Source of the DNA: Planctomycetota bacterium
GTDB taxonomy: Bacteria > Planctomycetota > Planctomycetia > Planctomycetales > Planctomycetaceae
Length of the DNA: 64,000 bases
Direction: 5' to 3'
NCBI GenBank assembly: GCA_030836185.1
Contig: JAURQH010000051.1
Coordinates: 1-64,000 of the forward strand
Below, in pieces: positions 29,269 through 38,527 of the stretch (its first letter is position 1; each line of letters begins with the position of its first letter). The notes under the pieces were generated by a model. It ran no database searches. It had not been told where the DNA came from and saw only the letters and a program-made list of their open reading frames with translations. A program made the position numbers and the translations under genes.

Positions 29269-29898
29269 TCACGAGGCCTCAGAAACCGGCACAAATTCGC
29301 AGGAATGATGCCCATCCATACAACACTGTGTTCGTTCTATTTTCATCCCTAACACTTCTTCAAACACCGACTGTTCCATTTCGCATATGGACGGGTCCTG
29401 GCTTGCCAGATCGTGATAAGGACAGTTATTTTCTCTTAAAACTGGTAAGTCGGCACTACCACCGACTTCAACGCTGAAACCGCGATCATTGAGGGATTGC
29501 CGTAGTTCCATGAATCGATCCAGAATGGATCGACCGTTGATATTCGCACTATACTGCCGAATTAACGACTGTTTGATCCGTTCCATCACCCGCTCGCGAA
29601 CCTCGTCTTCCTCAATCTGCATCAATTCCTTCCACAGAATGAGAGCCAGGTCGCTGTAATTGTCGCCCAGAGAACGCAACGCGGCGGTTGTCACCTGATA
29701 AATATGGTGAGGTCGTCCACGACCTTCACGAATAGCCTGCCGGTAAACCAGCCCCCGTCCTTCCAGACGAATCAATCGCTGGCGGACGGCAGTCGCCGTG
29801 ACTCCTGTTACGTTACAAATCTGCTGAATCGTGGAGTTCCCCATGCGATGGAGTTCTTCCAGAAATTCACGATCCTGTGTTTCGAGATTTGACTGCAT
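29269..29898 (-). CDS. sufR: SufR-like iron-sulfur transcriptional regulator
   Basis: A 209-residue regulator. The N-terminal winged helix-turn-helix (IQQICNVTGVTATAVRQRLI, then RGLVYRQAIREGRGRPHHIY as wing) is of the DeoR/ArsR-like kind found in SufR. The C-terminal half has cysteines at NNCPYHDL and SICEMEQ, twelve residues apart, then QCCMDGHHSC. This suits an Fe-S cluster sensor that represses suf genes when clusters are plentiful. It heads the gene row that runs through nuoB to the DUF59 gene. The ATG at 29896-29898 follows AGAGAGA. Confidence 0.8.
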   Translation of the reverse strand: MQSNLETQDREFLEELHRMGNSTIQQICNVTGVTATAVRQRLIRLEGRGLVYRQAIREGRGRPHHIYQVTTAALRSLGDNYSDLALILWKELMQIEEDEVRERVMERIKQSLIRQYSANINGRSILDRFMELRQSLNDRGFSVEVGGSADLPVLRENNCPYHDLASQDPSICEMEQSVFEEVLGMKIERTQCCMDGHHSCEFVPVSEAS

Positions 29899-30169
29899 TC
29901 TCTCTGGCCTTCAAAATGTGGAGATCTCGATGAAATCTCGCTTTGACTCCTCTTAATAATAGGCAACCCGATGAATTCTCACAATTCTGACTGTTAAAAT
30001 TAGACCAATTGAGACTGGATCTCTGTTTTTGGACTGATCCTGTTGAAATTGATTGTTCCTAAGTTCTTGCTCGTTATACTGTTTGACCCATTCAATCACT
30101 CGCCGGAGTCGGTCGATCTTTTGGCAAATGCCTCATTTGTCGCCCTTAGACCTTCAAGGAATTACTTTC

Positions 30170-32455
30170 ATGAAGAGCCCGCAATACTCTTTGGCTGCTC
30201 ACTCGAAGATCCTGATCAGTTTCGGGGTGGTCTTATTTGGATTGTATGGATTCTCTCAGATCGGGTTCGCACAGCAAGGGGATCAAAAATCGGCCGAGAA
30301 GACCAAAGTTGAGTCGAGTGAATCGACGGTAGAAACTCCCGCCAAATCAGCTCCCAAGAAGAATCCGTTTCCCGTTGATGAAGAGAGTGCTTCTCCCGGT
30401 GAGAAAGCAACACCCGTTATAACAGACGCAGAAGTCGCCAAAGAACCAGGATTTCTTGAGAAGGTCGATTCTGCATTCGCGACAGCCGTCGATTATATGG
30501 CAAGCGTATTATTTTATCGGATTGGGGCTCAGACCGAAGAATACATCGTCTTTACCGGGACTGACCAATACGTCCGGCCGAAGGACTCTCAAGGTCCGTT
30601 CAGCAAGTTGACTGTCGATGGCCTCTCCGATGCAGAAACCATTCCCGCTGATGAACTGGAAGCACTCTACTATCGAAAAAAATTGATCGATGCCGTGACG
30701 GTTGATGACCGTTACTATCGATTTGGGAGGCTGGATGAAAAAGATGTCGAATATATCTCCCTCAAATTACCTGCTGTGGTCGTGGGAGGAGAAACCTACA
30801 AACTGAGTCACGGTGCCAAACTGGTCAAAGAAGGGGAGACCTATCAGTTAGTCGGCGAGATGCGCGGTAAACTCGATCCCGAGACTACGTTGAATTCGGA
30901 TCAGGCAGAAACACTGGCTAACGCCGGCTGGTTAAAAAAGACTGACTCGGGTAGTTATCAGCTCAGTGGAAAAACAGGCGGTGCTCCCGTCGTGGTGCTT
31001 TGGCTCGCATTCGGGGCAATCTTTTTCACACTCTACATGAGAGGTGTGAACTTCTGGGGGTTCACGCACGCCATCGAAGTCGTCCGCGGTAAGTATGACA
31101 ACCCCGATGAAGATGGCGAAGTGACTCACATGCAGGCGCTCATGTCGGCTCTCTCGGCAACTGTCGGTTTGGGGAACATTGCCGGCGTCACGATCGCCAT
31201 GACGCAAGGTGGTCCCGGAGCGTTTTTCTGGATGATCCTGTGTGGATTGTTCGGGATGACAAGTAAGTTCACCGAATGCACACTCGGCCAGAAGTACCGC
31301 ATCGTCAAGCCGGATGGTTCAATTCTGGGCGGCCCGATGGGTTATCTTCGTTATGGCTTGGCAGAAATCGGTCTTGGCGGGCTGGGTCGCGTCTTATCAT
31401 TTTTGTTTGTTGTGATGTGTATTCTCGCCAGCTTCGGCGGCGGAAACATGTTCCAGATCAATCAGTCAGGTTCGACCTTGCTGGAACAGGTGCAGTCCCA
31501 AGAACGTAAAGAGATCGTTCAACTTGATCAAAAAATTGAAGCCGCCGTCCTTGCCAAACAGACGGCTGTCGCTACCGATCTTCGCCAAACAAAACTGGAT
31601 CGTAAAAAAGAGATGGATGCGTTCGCGACAACCTTCAATGTCATCTTCGGAATCGTGATGGCAATCCTTGTCGGCATCGTGATCATAGGTGGCATCAAAC
31701 GAATTGGGGCGGCTGCGGAAAAGATTGTGCCGTCCATGTGCTTCATGTACATCGCAGCTTGTTTGTGGATTATCATCACTCATATTGGTGAAGTGCCACC
31801 ATTGATTGTCGCGATCTTCACGGAAGCATTTAGTGGAGACGCGATTCGGGGTGGCCTGATTGGTGTGCTCGTGATCGGTGTTCAGCGAGCCGCTTTCAGT
31901 AACGAAGCGGGAGTCGGGTCGGCAGCCATCGCTCACTCGGCTGCCAAAACAGAAGAACCGGTTCGTGAAGGATCGGTCGCGTTGCTCGGGCCATTCATTG
32001 ATACCATCGTCGTCTGTTCGATGACGGCGTTGGTGATTTTGATTACCGGTGCTTGGGATAACGCTGATTGGGTGATACGTGATGGATTGTCGGGAGCTTC
32101 GTTGACAAGTCAGGCGTTCGAGCAGGAAATCAGTTGGTTCCCGTGGGTGTTGAGTGTTGCGGTGGTTCTGTTTGCGTTTTCGACAGTCATCTCTTGGAGT
32201 TATTACGGCGAACGCTGTTGGGAAACGCTGTTTGGTGCGCGCAGCATCATGCTCTACAAACTGTTATGTGTGATTTGCGTGTTTGTCGGTGCCATCGCCA
32301 ATGCCGGATCAGTCCTCGACTTTTCTGATATGATGATTTTATCGATGGCCTTTCCGAATATTCTGGGAGTGGCCTTGTTATCACCCAAAGTGAGAGCCGA
32401 CCTCTTGGATTACTGGAAACGCTACAAAGCGGGCGAGTTCAAAGAATTTAAGTAA
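30170..32455 (+). CDS. Alanine/glycine:cation symporter (AGCS) with large N-terminal extension
   Basis: The membrane part starts near residue 272 and has the family motifs ALSATVGLGNIAGVTIAM, GGPGAFFWMILCGLFGMTSK and AFSNEAGVGSAAIAHSAAKT. Such proteins import alanine or glycine with Na+. Unusually, about 270 residues precede it. A signal-like hydrophobic segment (ILISFGVVLFGLYGFSQIG) is followed by a Lys/Glu/Pro-rich linker and a folded-looking domain with repeated YRFGRLD/YKLSHGAKL-type strands. A further charged helical insert of about 50 residues lies near 437-487. Total length is 761, against roughly 450-550 for the family. ATG at 30170 follows AAGGA at nine bases. Confidence 0.85.
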   Translation: MKSPQYSLAAHSKILISFGVVLFGLYGFSQIGFAQQGDQKSAEKTKVESSESTVETPAKSAPKKNPFPVDEESASPGEKATPVITDAEVAKEPGFLEKVDSAFATAVDYMASVLFYRIGAQTEEYIVFTGTDQYVRPKDSQGPFSKLTVDGLSDAETIPADELEALYYRKKLIDAVTVDDRYYRFGRLDEKDVEYISLKLPAVVVGGETYKLSHGAKLVKEGETYQLVGEMRGKLDPETTLNSDQAETLANAGWLKKTDSGSYQLSGKTGGAPVVVLWLAFGAIFFTLYMRGVNFWGFTHAIEVVRGKYDNPDEDGEVTHMQALMSALSATVGLGNIAGVTIAMTQGGPGAFFWMILCGLFGMTSKFTECTLGQKYRIVKPDGSILGGPMGYLRYGLAEIGLGGLGRVLSFLFVVMCILASFGGGNMFQINQSGSTLLEQVQSQERKEIVQLDQKIEAAVLAKQTAVATDLRQTKLDRKKEMDAFATTFNVIFGIVMAILVGIVIIGGIKRIGAAAEKIVPSMCFMYIAACLWIIITHIGEVPPLIVAIFTEAFSGDAIRGGLIGVLVIGVQRAAFSNEAGVGSAAIAHSAAKTEEPVREGSVALLGPFIDTIVVCSMTALVILITGAWDNADWVIRDGLSGASLTSQAFEQEISWFPWVLSVAVVLFAFSTVISWSYYGERCWETLFGARSIMLYKLLCVICVFVGAIANAGSVLDFSDMMILSMAFPNILGVALLSPKVRADLLDYWKRYKAGEFKEFK

Positions 32456-32504
32456 ACCACCACAACTAAATTTGCACAGCTAGACCTCCATAGCGAGATT
32501 CACC

Positions 32505-32936
32505 ATGAAAAAAAATTGCGTCGTCGTTCCTGTCGATTTTTCGGACAACACTGAAGCCGCCGTGCGGGCGGCGTTTGAGTTCGTGGACAATCCCTCGCAA
32601 GTGAACGTGATTCACGTTTTATTCGCGTTGGATGCGGTCTCGCCCGGAGTGGTATTCGGAGATGTCTCTGATGAATCACGAACTGAGAACATCAACGAGC
32701 ATTTCGACGAGCTGAAAAAGTTACTCGGAACACCCGATCTGGGAACCGAAGTCCGCGTCGGTAATCCCGGCTTACAAATTACCGAATACGCCAAAGAGTT
32801 AGAAGCCGATTTGATCGTGATCCCTTCGCACGGATATCACGGCTTCAAAAGAATGGTTCTCGGTTCGGTCGCTGAGCGTGTCATTCGCCTCGCCACCTGC
32901 GATGTTTATGTCTTGCGACGAAATGATGCGGAGTAG
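32505..32936 (+). CDS. Universal stress protein (UspA family)
   Basis: A 143-residue cytoplasmic protein of the UspA fold. It begins VVVPVDFSDNTEAAVRAAFE and ends with ADLIVIPSHGYHGFKRMVLG and SVAERVIRLATCDVYVLR. The G-x2-G-x9-G-S/T arrangement that binds ATP is present. It follows the symporter gene by 49 bases and might be transcribed with it. The usual role is in stress survival, but the trigger is not shown here. Confidence 0.92.
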   Translation: MKKNCVVVPVDFSDNTEAAVRAAFEFVDNPSQVNVIHVLFALDAVSPGVVFGDVSDESRTENINEHFDELKKLLGTPDLGTEVRVGNPGLQITEYAKELEADLIVIPSHGYHGFKRMVLGSVAERVIRLATCDVYVLRRNDAE

Positions 32937-32999
32937 ATATACCTCTACTTGAGACACCACACGACTCATCTTTGATCTTTCATCCAGTTGGTCTGATTT

Positions 33000-33638
33000 A
33001 TGGAATTTTTCTCGCCAGAGGTCTGTGAACAACTGAGAGTTTATGTTTATCGTTTAATCGATCCTCGAAATGGAGAAACATTTTACGTTGGAAAAGGGAT
33101 AGGTAATCGGGTTTTTGCCCAGATTAAGGCCGAACTTGACTCGGATGATCCGGGAGACAAGCTAAAGCGGATTCATGAAATTCGAAATACTGGCTTTGAA
33201 GTCGCCCATGTTATTCACCGCCATAATCTTGATAACAAGACGGCATTTGAAGTTGAAGCTGCTTTGATAGATGCTTACCCAGGGCTGACCAATGAAGTCA
33301 TCGGCGCTGGAAGTAATGAATTCGGAGCAATGCATGCCCAAGAAGTCATTGAAAAGTATCAGGCGGAAACAGCAGTTTTCGATGATCCAGTAGTCCTTAT
33401 TAACGTCAATCGATCTGCTTCAGGAAATTCCCTGTACGAAGCAACCCGATACGCTTGGAAAATCAGTCCCAAAAAAGCACGCAGGGCCAAGTATGTAATT
33501 GCAGTTAGCCAAGGCATCACGAGAGCCGTTTTTGTCGCCACTAAATGGTTGCCTGCGGAACAAGAATTCTTTCCGGGCAGAGAGCCTGTTCCCGGGCGAT
33601 ATGGATTCATCGGACACGAAGCTCCTGAGGAGATATAA
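33000..33638 (+). CDS. GIY-YIG domain protein (LEM-3-like, COG3680 type)
   Basis: A 212-residue protein whose first 110 residues form a GIY-YIG nuclease-like domain. VYVYRLIDPRNGETFYVGKG gives the two strands with tyrosines, GNRVFAQ holds the arginine and FEVEAALID the catalytic glutamate. The C-terminal 100 residues hold FDDPVVLINVNRSASGNSLY and a basic patch, and resemble the second domain of COG3680 proteins. It could nick DNA, but physiological targets of these bacterial proteins are unknown. The gene is slightly more AT-rich than its neighbours. Confidence 0.75.
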   Translation: MEFFSPEVCEQLRVYVYRLIDPRNGETFYVGKGIGNRVFAQIKAELDSDDPGDKLKRIHEIRNTGFEVAHVIHRHNLDNKTAFEVEAALIDAYPGLTNEVIGAGSNEFGAMHAQEVIEKYQAETAVFDDPVVLINVNRSASGNSLYEATRYAWKISPKKARRAKYVIAVSQGITRAVFVATKWLPAEQEFFPGREPVPGRYGFIGHEAPEEI

Positions 33639-33766
33639 AAGAAGTATGTTCGAAAAAGACTCCCTGAACAGTATCGAAAAAGAGGTGCATCCAATCCTAT
33701 TAAATATACCTTTAGGTAATTGATGCAAACTTCAACACATCCACTGAGAAATCAATCTACACACCA

Positions 33767-34105
33767 ATGACCGACTTTCATCCTGCAGCACTTTCGACCG
33801 ACGATACCGCACTCATTTTCATGTGGAGCGATGGGCGATCAGACCGTTATCCGTTCGGAGTCTTACGTGACTGCTGCCCGTGTGCGACTTGTATGGTCAA
33901 ACGGACCGAAGAGATCGAACAAAAACCGGAAGAAAATCTGTTGCCGGTGCTGTCACCACAAGAAGCCGGGCCACTCAAACTCACGCTCGTCGAAGCGGTC
34001 GGCAACTATGCCTACGCGATTCATTTCAGCGATGGCCATAACTCGGGCATCTATACCCTCGACTTGCTCAGACGACTCGGAGATGAATTGCAGAAAGTGA
34101 TGTAG
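33767..34105 (+). CDS. DUF971 (GBBH-like N-terminal domain) protein
   Basis: A 112-residue protein matching DUF971: FMWSDGRSDRYPFGVLRDCC, then CATCMVKRTEE, and VGNYAYAIHFSDGHNSGIYT near residue 80. The cysteine triad CPCATC probably binds zinc. In other proteins this domain sits ahead of gamma-butyrobetaine hydroxylase or is fused to Fe-S cluster carriers. As a stand-alone protein its function is not known. Confidence 0.85.
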   Translation: MTDFHPAALSTDDTALIFMWSDGRSDRYPFGVLRDCCPCATCMVKRTEEIEQKPEENLLPVLSPQEAGPLKLTLVEAVGNYAYAIHFSDGHNSGIYTLDLLRRLGDELQKVM

Positions 34106-34186
34106 TTGCTTGATGAGTTGCGCTGCGTCTCTGAAAACGCCATCGAATCACTCGCCCCTCGACCGCCTTGGAAATTAATACCCTTT

Positions 34187-35848
34187 TCACTCAACAGTAG
34201 TGAGCGCAGGCTGAGAGACCAAATTGTGTGTCGGGTCTTCCGCACGATTTTCACCGTCCAATTGTAACGCCGTAATCGAAACCTTGGGGTGCCGCTCTTT
34301 CCACACGGTCAACGCATGGGCGATCTCATCCGGCTCGGGATTAAACAGGTTGTACTCAGGAGGAAAATTTCCCGAGTAGCCATTTACGGTCGGACGGCCC
34401 ACTTCGAGTGAGATCCACATCGCATCAATGGGCGTAATCCAACAGCGATCTCGATCTTGTTGCGCGATGTAAAACGGGCCGGTGGTATCAGACTCACGCA
34501 AAGCGGTCACAATGGGCTCGATCCGCTCTCGATCCGTTTCAATGCGATACGAGTGCGGCTTGTGAATTTGTTCCAAACAACAAAACAATGCAACGAGAAT
34601 GGCGGCCACTTTTAGGTTTCGTTGTTGTTGCCTATCGATAAGCATGGCGATTGCAATTCCTGCGGGGATCGCCAACAACATTCCAACCCGACACATCACC
34701 CTTATCGCCCGCATACCGGGTATGGAATAGAACCACAAACGATGGATTGTCAGTTCACCGGGAAAGACAGTGCAAAAGACCATAATGGACAGGATGATGG
34801 CTATCGTCAGCCGAACAAACAAGTTTTTACGATGCTTAACCAAATACCACACAGTGACCAGAAAAGTCGCCACACCTAATCCAATGGCCTGTTCATTCCG
34901 AATTGGTAAGCTTCGAAAGATTTGCAAGTGACGGGTCAGCCAGCCATACAAGACATTTGTCTTTCCCAGGTAAAAATACGAAGCAAATCTTGGGAGTGCA
35001 GTTTTACTGAATCCTCGCATCCCCACCTCACTGGCGACTAACACATAGTGCCACGCAAGAGGCAAGAGAGACACAACAGCCAGCGTCAAGGTCATCAGAA
35101 CCCACTTCAGATCGAGCCTGACAACCTGAAACAAACGACCGCGCATCGAACGCACACAGAGAGAACAAACAACGGCGAGAGCCACACAAAGGAACAGAAA
35201 GAATCCAAAGTAATACCCGGCATAAAATTGAGTGACCACACAGGACCAAAAGAGCCCCCAGCAAAATCGACGATATCGTTGTGAGAGTGGGCGATGGGCG
35301 AACAGAATAAGTAACGCATGGATGGCGATCAGTGTCAGAAAATGCCCAATCAGTTGCTGATGACCGATCTGTACGATGCGAGAACTGGCAAAGGTCATCA
35401 TCCACGCTCCCAGAGAGGAACCGATTGCGGTCCTCCGCAGGCCATGTCGCAAAAGACAATATGCGGCAATGTACGTGAAGACGGACATCAAAATCATCCA
35501 CAGCCCGAATGCAATGTGTGGCTCTAACCCTATTGATCGTAATCCCCAATAAGCGGGAGCCAGCGCGAGCAATGTGTCGCTATAAGCGAGGGTGTTTTTT
35601 TCGGGATAGAAAAATGGAGGACTCCATATCTCTGCATGCAATGGATCACCACTCACCCAGCGATAACTATGTTCCAAAACATAGTTATTGAATCGAGTGT
35701 CGCCCGGATCGCTCTGCATCCTCGAGAAGCCAGAGAAGATCATCGGAGAGTACGAAAGTAGAACACCGGCAGTCATCACTACGGCGATCAGCAATAACTC
35801 TTTTGAGCGGAAGCGATCCTTCTGAATCTCAGGCATTTCTAAATCCAT
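34187..35848 (-). CDS. Multi-pass membrane protein, GT-C glycosyltransferase-like
   Basis: A 553-residue protein with about eleven hydrophobic segments. An acidic loop after the first segment, SDPGDTRFNNYVLEHSYRW, resembles the catalytic loop of GT-C enzymes, which move sugars from lipid-linked donors outside the membrane. A soluble C-terminal part of about 120 residues starts near EQIHKPHSYRIETDR. No glycan gene cluster surrounds it. The call rests on topology and the acidic loop, so a transporter-like or unknown membrane protein is not excluded. Confidence 0.55.
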   Translation of the reverse strand: MDLEMPEIQKDRFRSKELLLIAVVMTAGVLLSYSPMIFSGFSRMQSDPGDTRFNNYVLEHSYRWVSGDPLHAEIWSPPFFYPEKNTLAYSDTLLALAPAYWGLRSIGLEPHIAFGLWMILMSVFTYIAAYCLLRHGLRRTAIGSSLGAWMMTFASSRIVQIGHQQLIGHFLTLIAIHALLILFAHRPLSQRYRRFCWGLFWSCVVTQFYAGYYFGFFLFLCVALAVVCSLCVRSMRGRLFQVVRLDLKWVLMTLTLAVVSLLPLAWHYVLVASEVGMRGFSKTALPRFASYFYLGKTNVLYGWLTRHLQIFRSLPIRNEQAIGLGVATFLVTVWYLVKHRKNLFVRLTIAIILSIMVFCTVFPGELTIHRLWFYSIPGMRAIRVMCRVGMLLAIPAGIAIAMLIDRQQQRNLKVAAILVALFCCLEQIHKPHSYRIETDRERIEPIVTALRESDTTGPFYIAQQDRDRCWITPIDAMWISLEVGRPTVNGYSGNFPPEYNLFNPEPDEIAHALTVWKERHPKVSITALQLDGENRAEDPTHNLVSQPALTTVE

Positions 35849-35948
35849 ACATAATTTCCCTTTAGAGCGAGCATATATAGATCGGAATACGCGATATGGT
35901 CAATGTCGTTTCATGAGAAAATCGACCGTTCCCCAAGAGGTCAAGACA

Positions 35949-35983
35949 TAAAAAAAAGCCCCGACTGAATAACAGCCAGGGCT
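35949..35983 (-). terminator. Rho-independent terminator of the DEAD-box helicase gene
   Basis: On the minus strand AGCCCTGGCTG and CAGTCGGGGCT pair over 11 bases (two G-U) around a five-base loop, followed by eight T. It lies 21 bases after the helicase stop. Confidence 0.9.
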
Positions 35984-36004
35984 CTTGTTTGTCCATAAAT
36001 CACA

Positions 36005-37399
36005 TCAGGATTTAGGGGCGTTGGTCGGTTTCCGTCCAGCGCGTTTTGGTTTACGTCGGTGAGCAGGTTTTGCACCGCTGCCATTACCATTTTCGGACGA
36101 TTGACCGCCACCTTGACCCGAGGGTCGAGGTCCACCCGAGTTGCGAGCACCCGACTTACGCGAGCGTGATTGCTTTTTTCCCGAATAGCGAGGTTTACGG
36201 GTAGAGCCTCCGCCACCACCGTAAGAGCCTCTTCCACCTTGCGGGAAGGGATGTTCGGGATCAACGGGGACATCCTGCTTGATCAATCGCTCAATCGCTT
36301 TGAGGTCGCGACGTTCTCCCGAAGTACAGAAGGTGATGGCAATCCCATCGGCTCCCGCTCGTCCTGTTCGACCAATACGATGGACGTACGATTCAGGCTC
36401 AACAGGCATGTCGTAATTCACAACATGCGTGATTCCATCGACATCAATTCCACGAGCGGCAACATCGGTCGCCACAAGCACTCGAACTTTGCGTTTTCGA
36501 AATGCTTCCAGAGCTTGCTGCCGGGCATTTTGCGATTTGTTGCCGTGAATGGCAGTCGCATTGATTCCGCACCGCAGCAACTCTTTGGAGAGCATGTTGG
36601 CAGTCCGTTTAGTTTTGGTGAACACCAATGTCCGGTCGACATTTTCACCGGCAAGAATGTCTTCCAAATGTGACAGTTTTTTGTCACTTTGAACGAACAT
36701 CACTCGCTGATCGATTTTTTTCACGTTGGCATTTTTAGGTGTCACGTTCACTGTTACGGGATCACGCAACAAGCTTCGTGTCAGTTCGACAATACTTCCG
36801 GCCAAGGTTGCCGAGAAAAACATGGATTGCCGTTGCGCGGGGAGCTTGCTGATAATCCGTTTGAGATCGGGAAGAAACCCCATGTCGAGCATGCGGTCGG
36901 CTTCATCGAGAGCAAATAGCTCAAGCTGACTCAGTTTGATATGCCCTTGATTCATCAGGTCAATCAAGCGGCCCGGTGTGGCAATCACAATGTGTGCGCC
37001 ACGGCGAAGAGCCTTCACTTGATGATGTTGGCTCACGCCACCATAAACGAGTGCGGCTCGTAAGTTGATGTGTCGTCCGTATGTCCCAAAGCTCTCGCCA
37101 ATTTGAATGGCAAGTTCGCGGGTTGGAGCGAGAATCAATGCGAGAGGATGGTTGGGAGTGGCTTTACGATTATTTTGCGCCAGTTTGTTCAACATCGGCA
37201 ATGCAAACGCAGCCGTTTTACCGGTTCCGGTTTGAGCACATCCCAGAATGTCCCGACCTTCAATGGCGGGAGGGATTGTTTGTGCCTGAATAGGAGTCGG
37301 CGTTTCGTAGTTTTCCTCGGCCAAAGCACGTTTGATGGGATCGATCAAATCGAGGCTTTGAAAGGTGACTTGTTCTGTATTCTGCTCTGAAGTATTCAA
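36005..37399 (-). CDS. rhlE: DEAD-box RNA helicase, RhlE-like
   Basis: A 464-residue ATP-dependent RNA helicase. Motifs in order: Q motif TPIQAQTIPPAI, Walker A CAQTGTGKTAAF near residue 56, PTRELA, DEADRMLDMGF near 155, FSATLAG, then VLVATDVAARGIDVDGITHV and HRIGRTGRAG. A basic, Gly/Ser/Arg-rich tail of about 80 residues follows, usual for RNA-binding RhlE/CshA types. The start is a TTG at 37397-37399, six bases after AAGGA; no nearby ATG or GTG fits. The unusual start and long upstream gap may limit expression. Confidence 0.92.
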   Translation of the reverse strand: MNTSEQNTEQVTFQSLDLIDPIKRALAEENYETPTPIQAQTIPPAIEGRDILGCAQTGTGKTAAFALPMLNKLAQNNRKATPNHPLALILAPTRELAIQIGESFGTYGRHINLRAALVYGGVSQHHQVKALRRGAHIVIATPGRLIDLMNQGHIKLSQLELFALDEADRMLDMGFLPDLKRIISKLPAQRQSMFFSATLAGSIVELTRSLLRDPVTVNVTPKNANVKKIDQRVMFVQSDKKLSHLEDILAGENVDRTLVFTKTKRTANMLSKELLRCGINATAIHGNKSQNARQQALEAFRKRKVRVLVATDVAARGIDVDGITHVVNYDMPVEPESYVHRIGRTGRAGADGIAITFCTSGERRDLKAIERLIKQDVPVDPEHPFPQGGRGSYGGGGGSTRKPRYSGKKQSRSRKSGARNSGGPRPSGQGGGQSSENGNGSGAKPAHRRKPKRAGRKPTNAPKS

Positions 37400-37971
37400 G
37401 AAATTTCCTTAAGTCGTGGGTGATCTTCATGAATGAGAAGATCGTGTTTCAATATCGATTGGAGCTTCCGCGATGCCGTTCCTGATTTGCGGGAACATTC
37501 AATACGCAGAATCACCGTAAGACGCTCGCCTGATAAAAGGCGGGCGGGAGGTGTTCACAGCAGGGGATCAAAAACCACCGGACGCAAACGCCGCGAGAGC
37601 AACATCGGCTCTCTGGTTGAATTCCGGACAAATAAGAAATCCTCGGAATTCGTTGCGTTTTTCAGGACGCGGGCGGCTTTCCAGAGCGGTCAACACAACC
37701 GGTGGTAGGCAGCAAGTTCACCGGCTAACATTTGGTGAACAGGGACGGGATGCAAGAGGATCCAGGTCTCTCGGAATACCCCGTTTAGTCGGAAAACGCT
37801 CTTCACATGAGTGAATGACGTTACTCATTTGGCTCCGACCATTTGAATCGAATCGACATCAAACGTGACTCGATGGAAGAAGTGTATCCATCGAAGACCA
37901 TTTCGACAAGTGCGAGACACAATCTTGCGAAATTCCTGTCAATTCCGGGGCGAATAATGGGATCGTGCCTG
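37400..37971. other. 570-base gap upstream of the DEAD-box helicase
   Basis: No gene is supported. It contains two small hairpins: GCTCGCC with GGCGGGC at 37524-37545 and GTTCACC with GGTGAAC at 37716-37740. As the likely leader of the helicase transcript (minus strand) these may be regulatory, but no known riboswitch or cold-shock element could be recognised. Confidence 0.4.
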
Positions 37972-38451
37972 TCATTTCAGATACGCGGGGATCAAATCGG
38001 CCCGTTCAATCAGGAGTCGCTGTTTCTCATCAAACGGCTTTCCCTCAGTCGAACACCCCTTGGCAATCTCTGACAGAGTAAGCCATTGGACATCTGGTAA
38101 CCGGTCCACTTTGTCGCGAGCGGCTTGCCCATAAAGCTGGATAGGAAAGAACTGCACGATGACCCACTGCGGTGTTTCTTCCCCCGGCCACTCAATGGGA
38201 GCTTGATGATGAGCCATGGAAAGCCCGGAGATGATGTAATCTTTCTTCGCGTTGAGGCTCAGTTCTGCTTCGAGGTTTTTGTGAAGACAGTCCCGAAATG
38301 TTTCTTCCTCGGTTCGATCTGCCTGTATCAATTTGCAAACCTCTTCAATCTCGTCCCAAATTGTCAGCCATTCTTCTGTCTCATCGACATATCGCCTGAC
38401 GATGCCAAGAGAGCCAATAAATGCGGGGTTCTGTTCGTCACTGCAGGACAT
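37972..38451 (-). CDS. Hypothetical protein, possibly Nudix-like
   Basis: A 159-residue soluble protein starting MSCSDEQNPAFIGSLGIVRR. The order of a beta strand, a charged helix (ETEEWLTIWDEIEEVCKL) and a late VQWLTLSEIAKG segment recalls a Nudix fold, but the GX5EX7REUXEEXGU catalytic box is not seen. If related, it would be inactive or divergent. A TTG at 38463 is an alternative start. It lies 76 bases downstream of the phosphatase gene on the same strand and may be co-transcribed. Confidence 0.5.
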   Translation of the reverse strand: MSCSDEQNPAFIGSLGIVRRYVDETEEWLTIWDEIEEVCKLIQADRTEEETFRDCLHKNLEAELSLNAKKDYIISGLSMAHHQAPIEWPGEETPQWVIVQFFPIQLYGQAARDKVDRLPDVQWLTLSEIAKGCSTEGKPFDEKQRLLIERADLIPAYLK

Positions 38452-38527
38452 ATCAAGTTTCAATCGAAAAGTCGGAGGGAATTATCATCATCCGTTCAAC
38501 CACATTCTCAGAAATCAGATGACTTGT

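Noticed and set aside
30053..30169. 39-residue extension of the alanine symporter
   Set aside because: The extra residues lack protein-like character and the ATG at 30170 has its own ribosome site before a signal-like segment.
37433..37814. Two overlapping short frames upstream of the DEAD-box helicase
   Set aside because: Arg-rich, overlapping in different frames, no ribosome site; more likely leader sequence.
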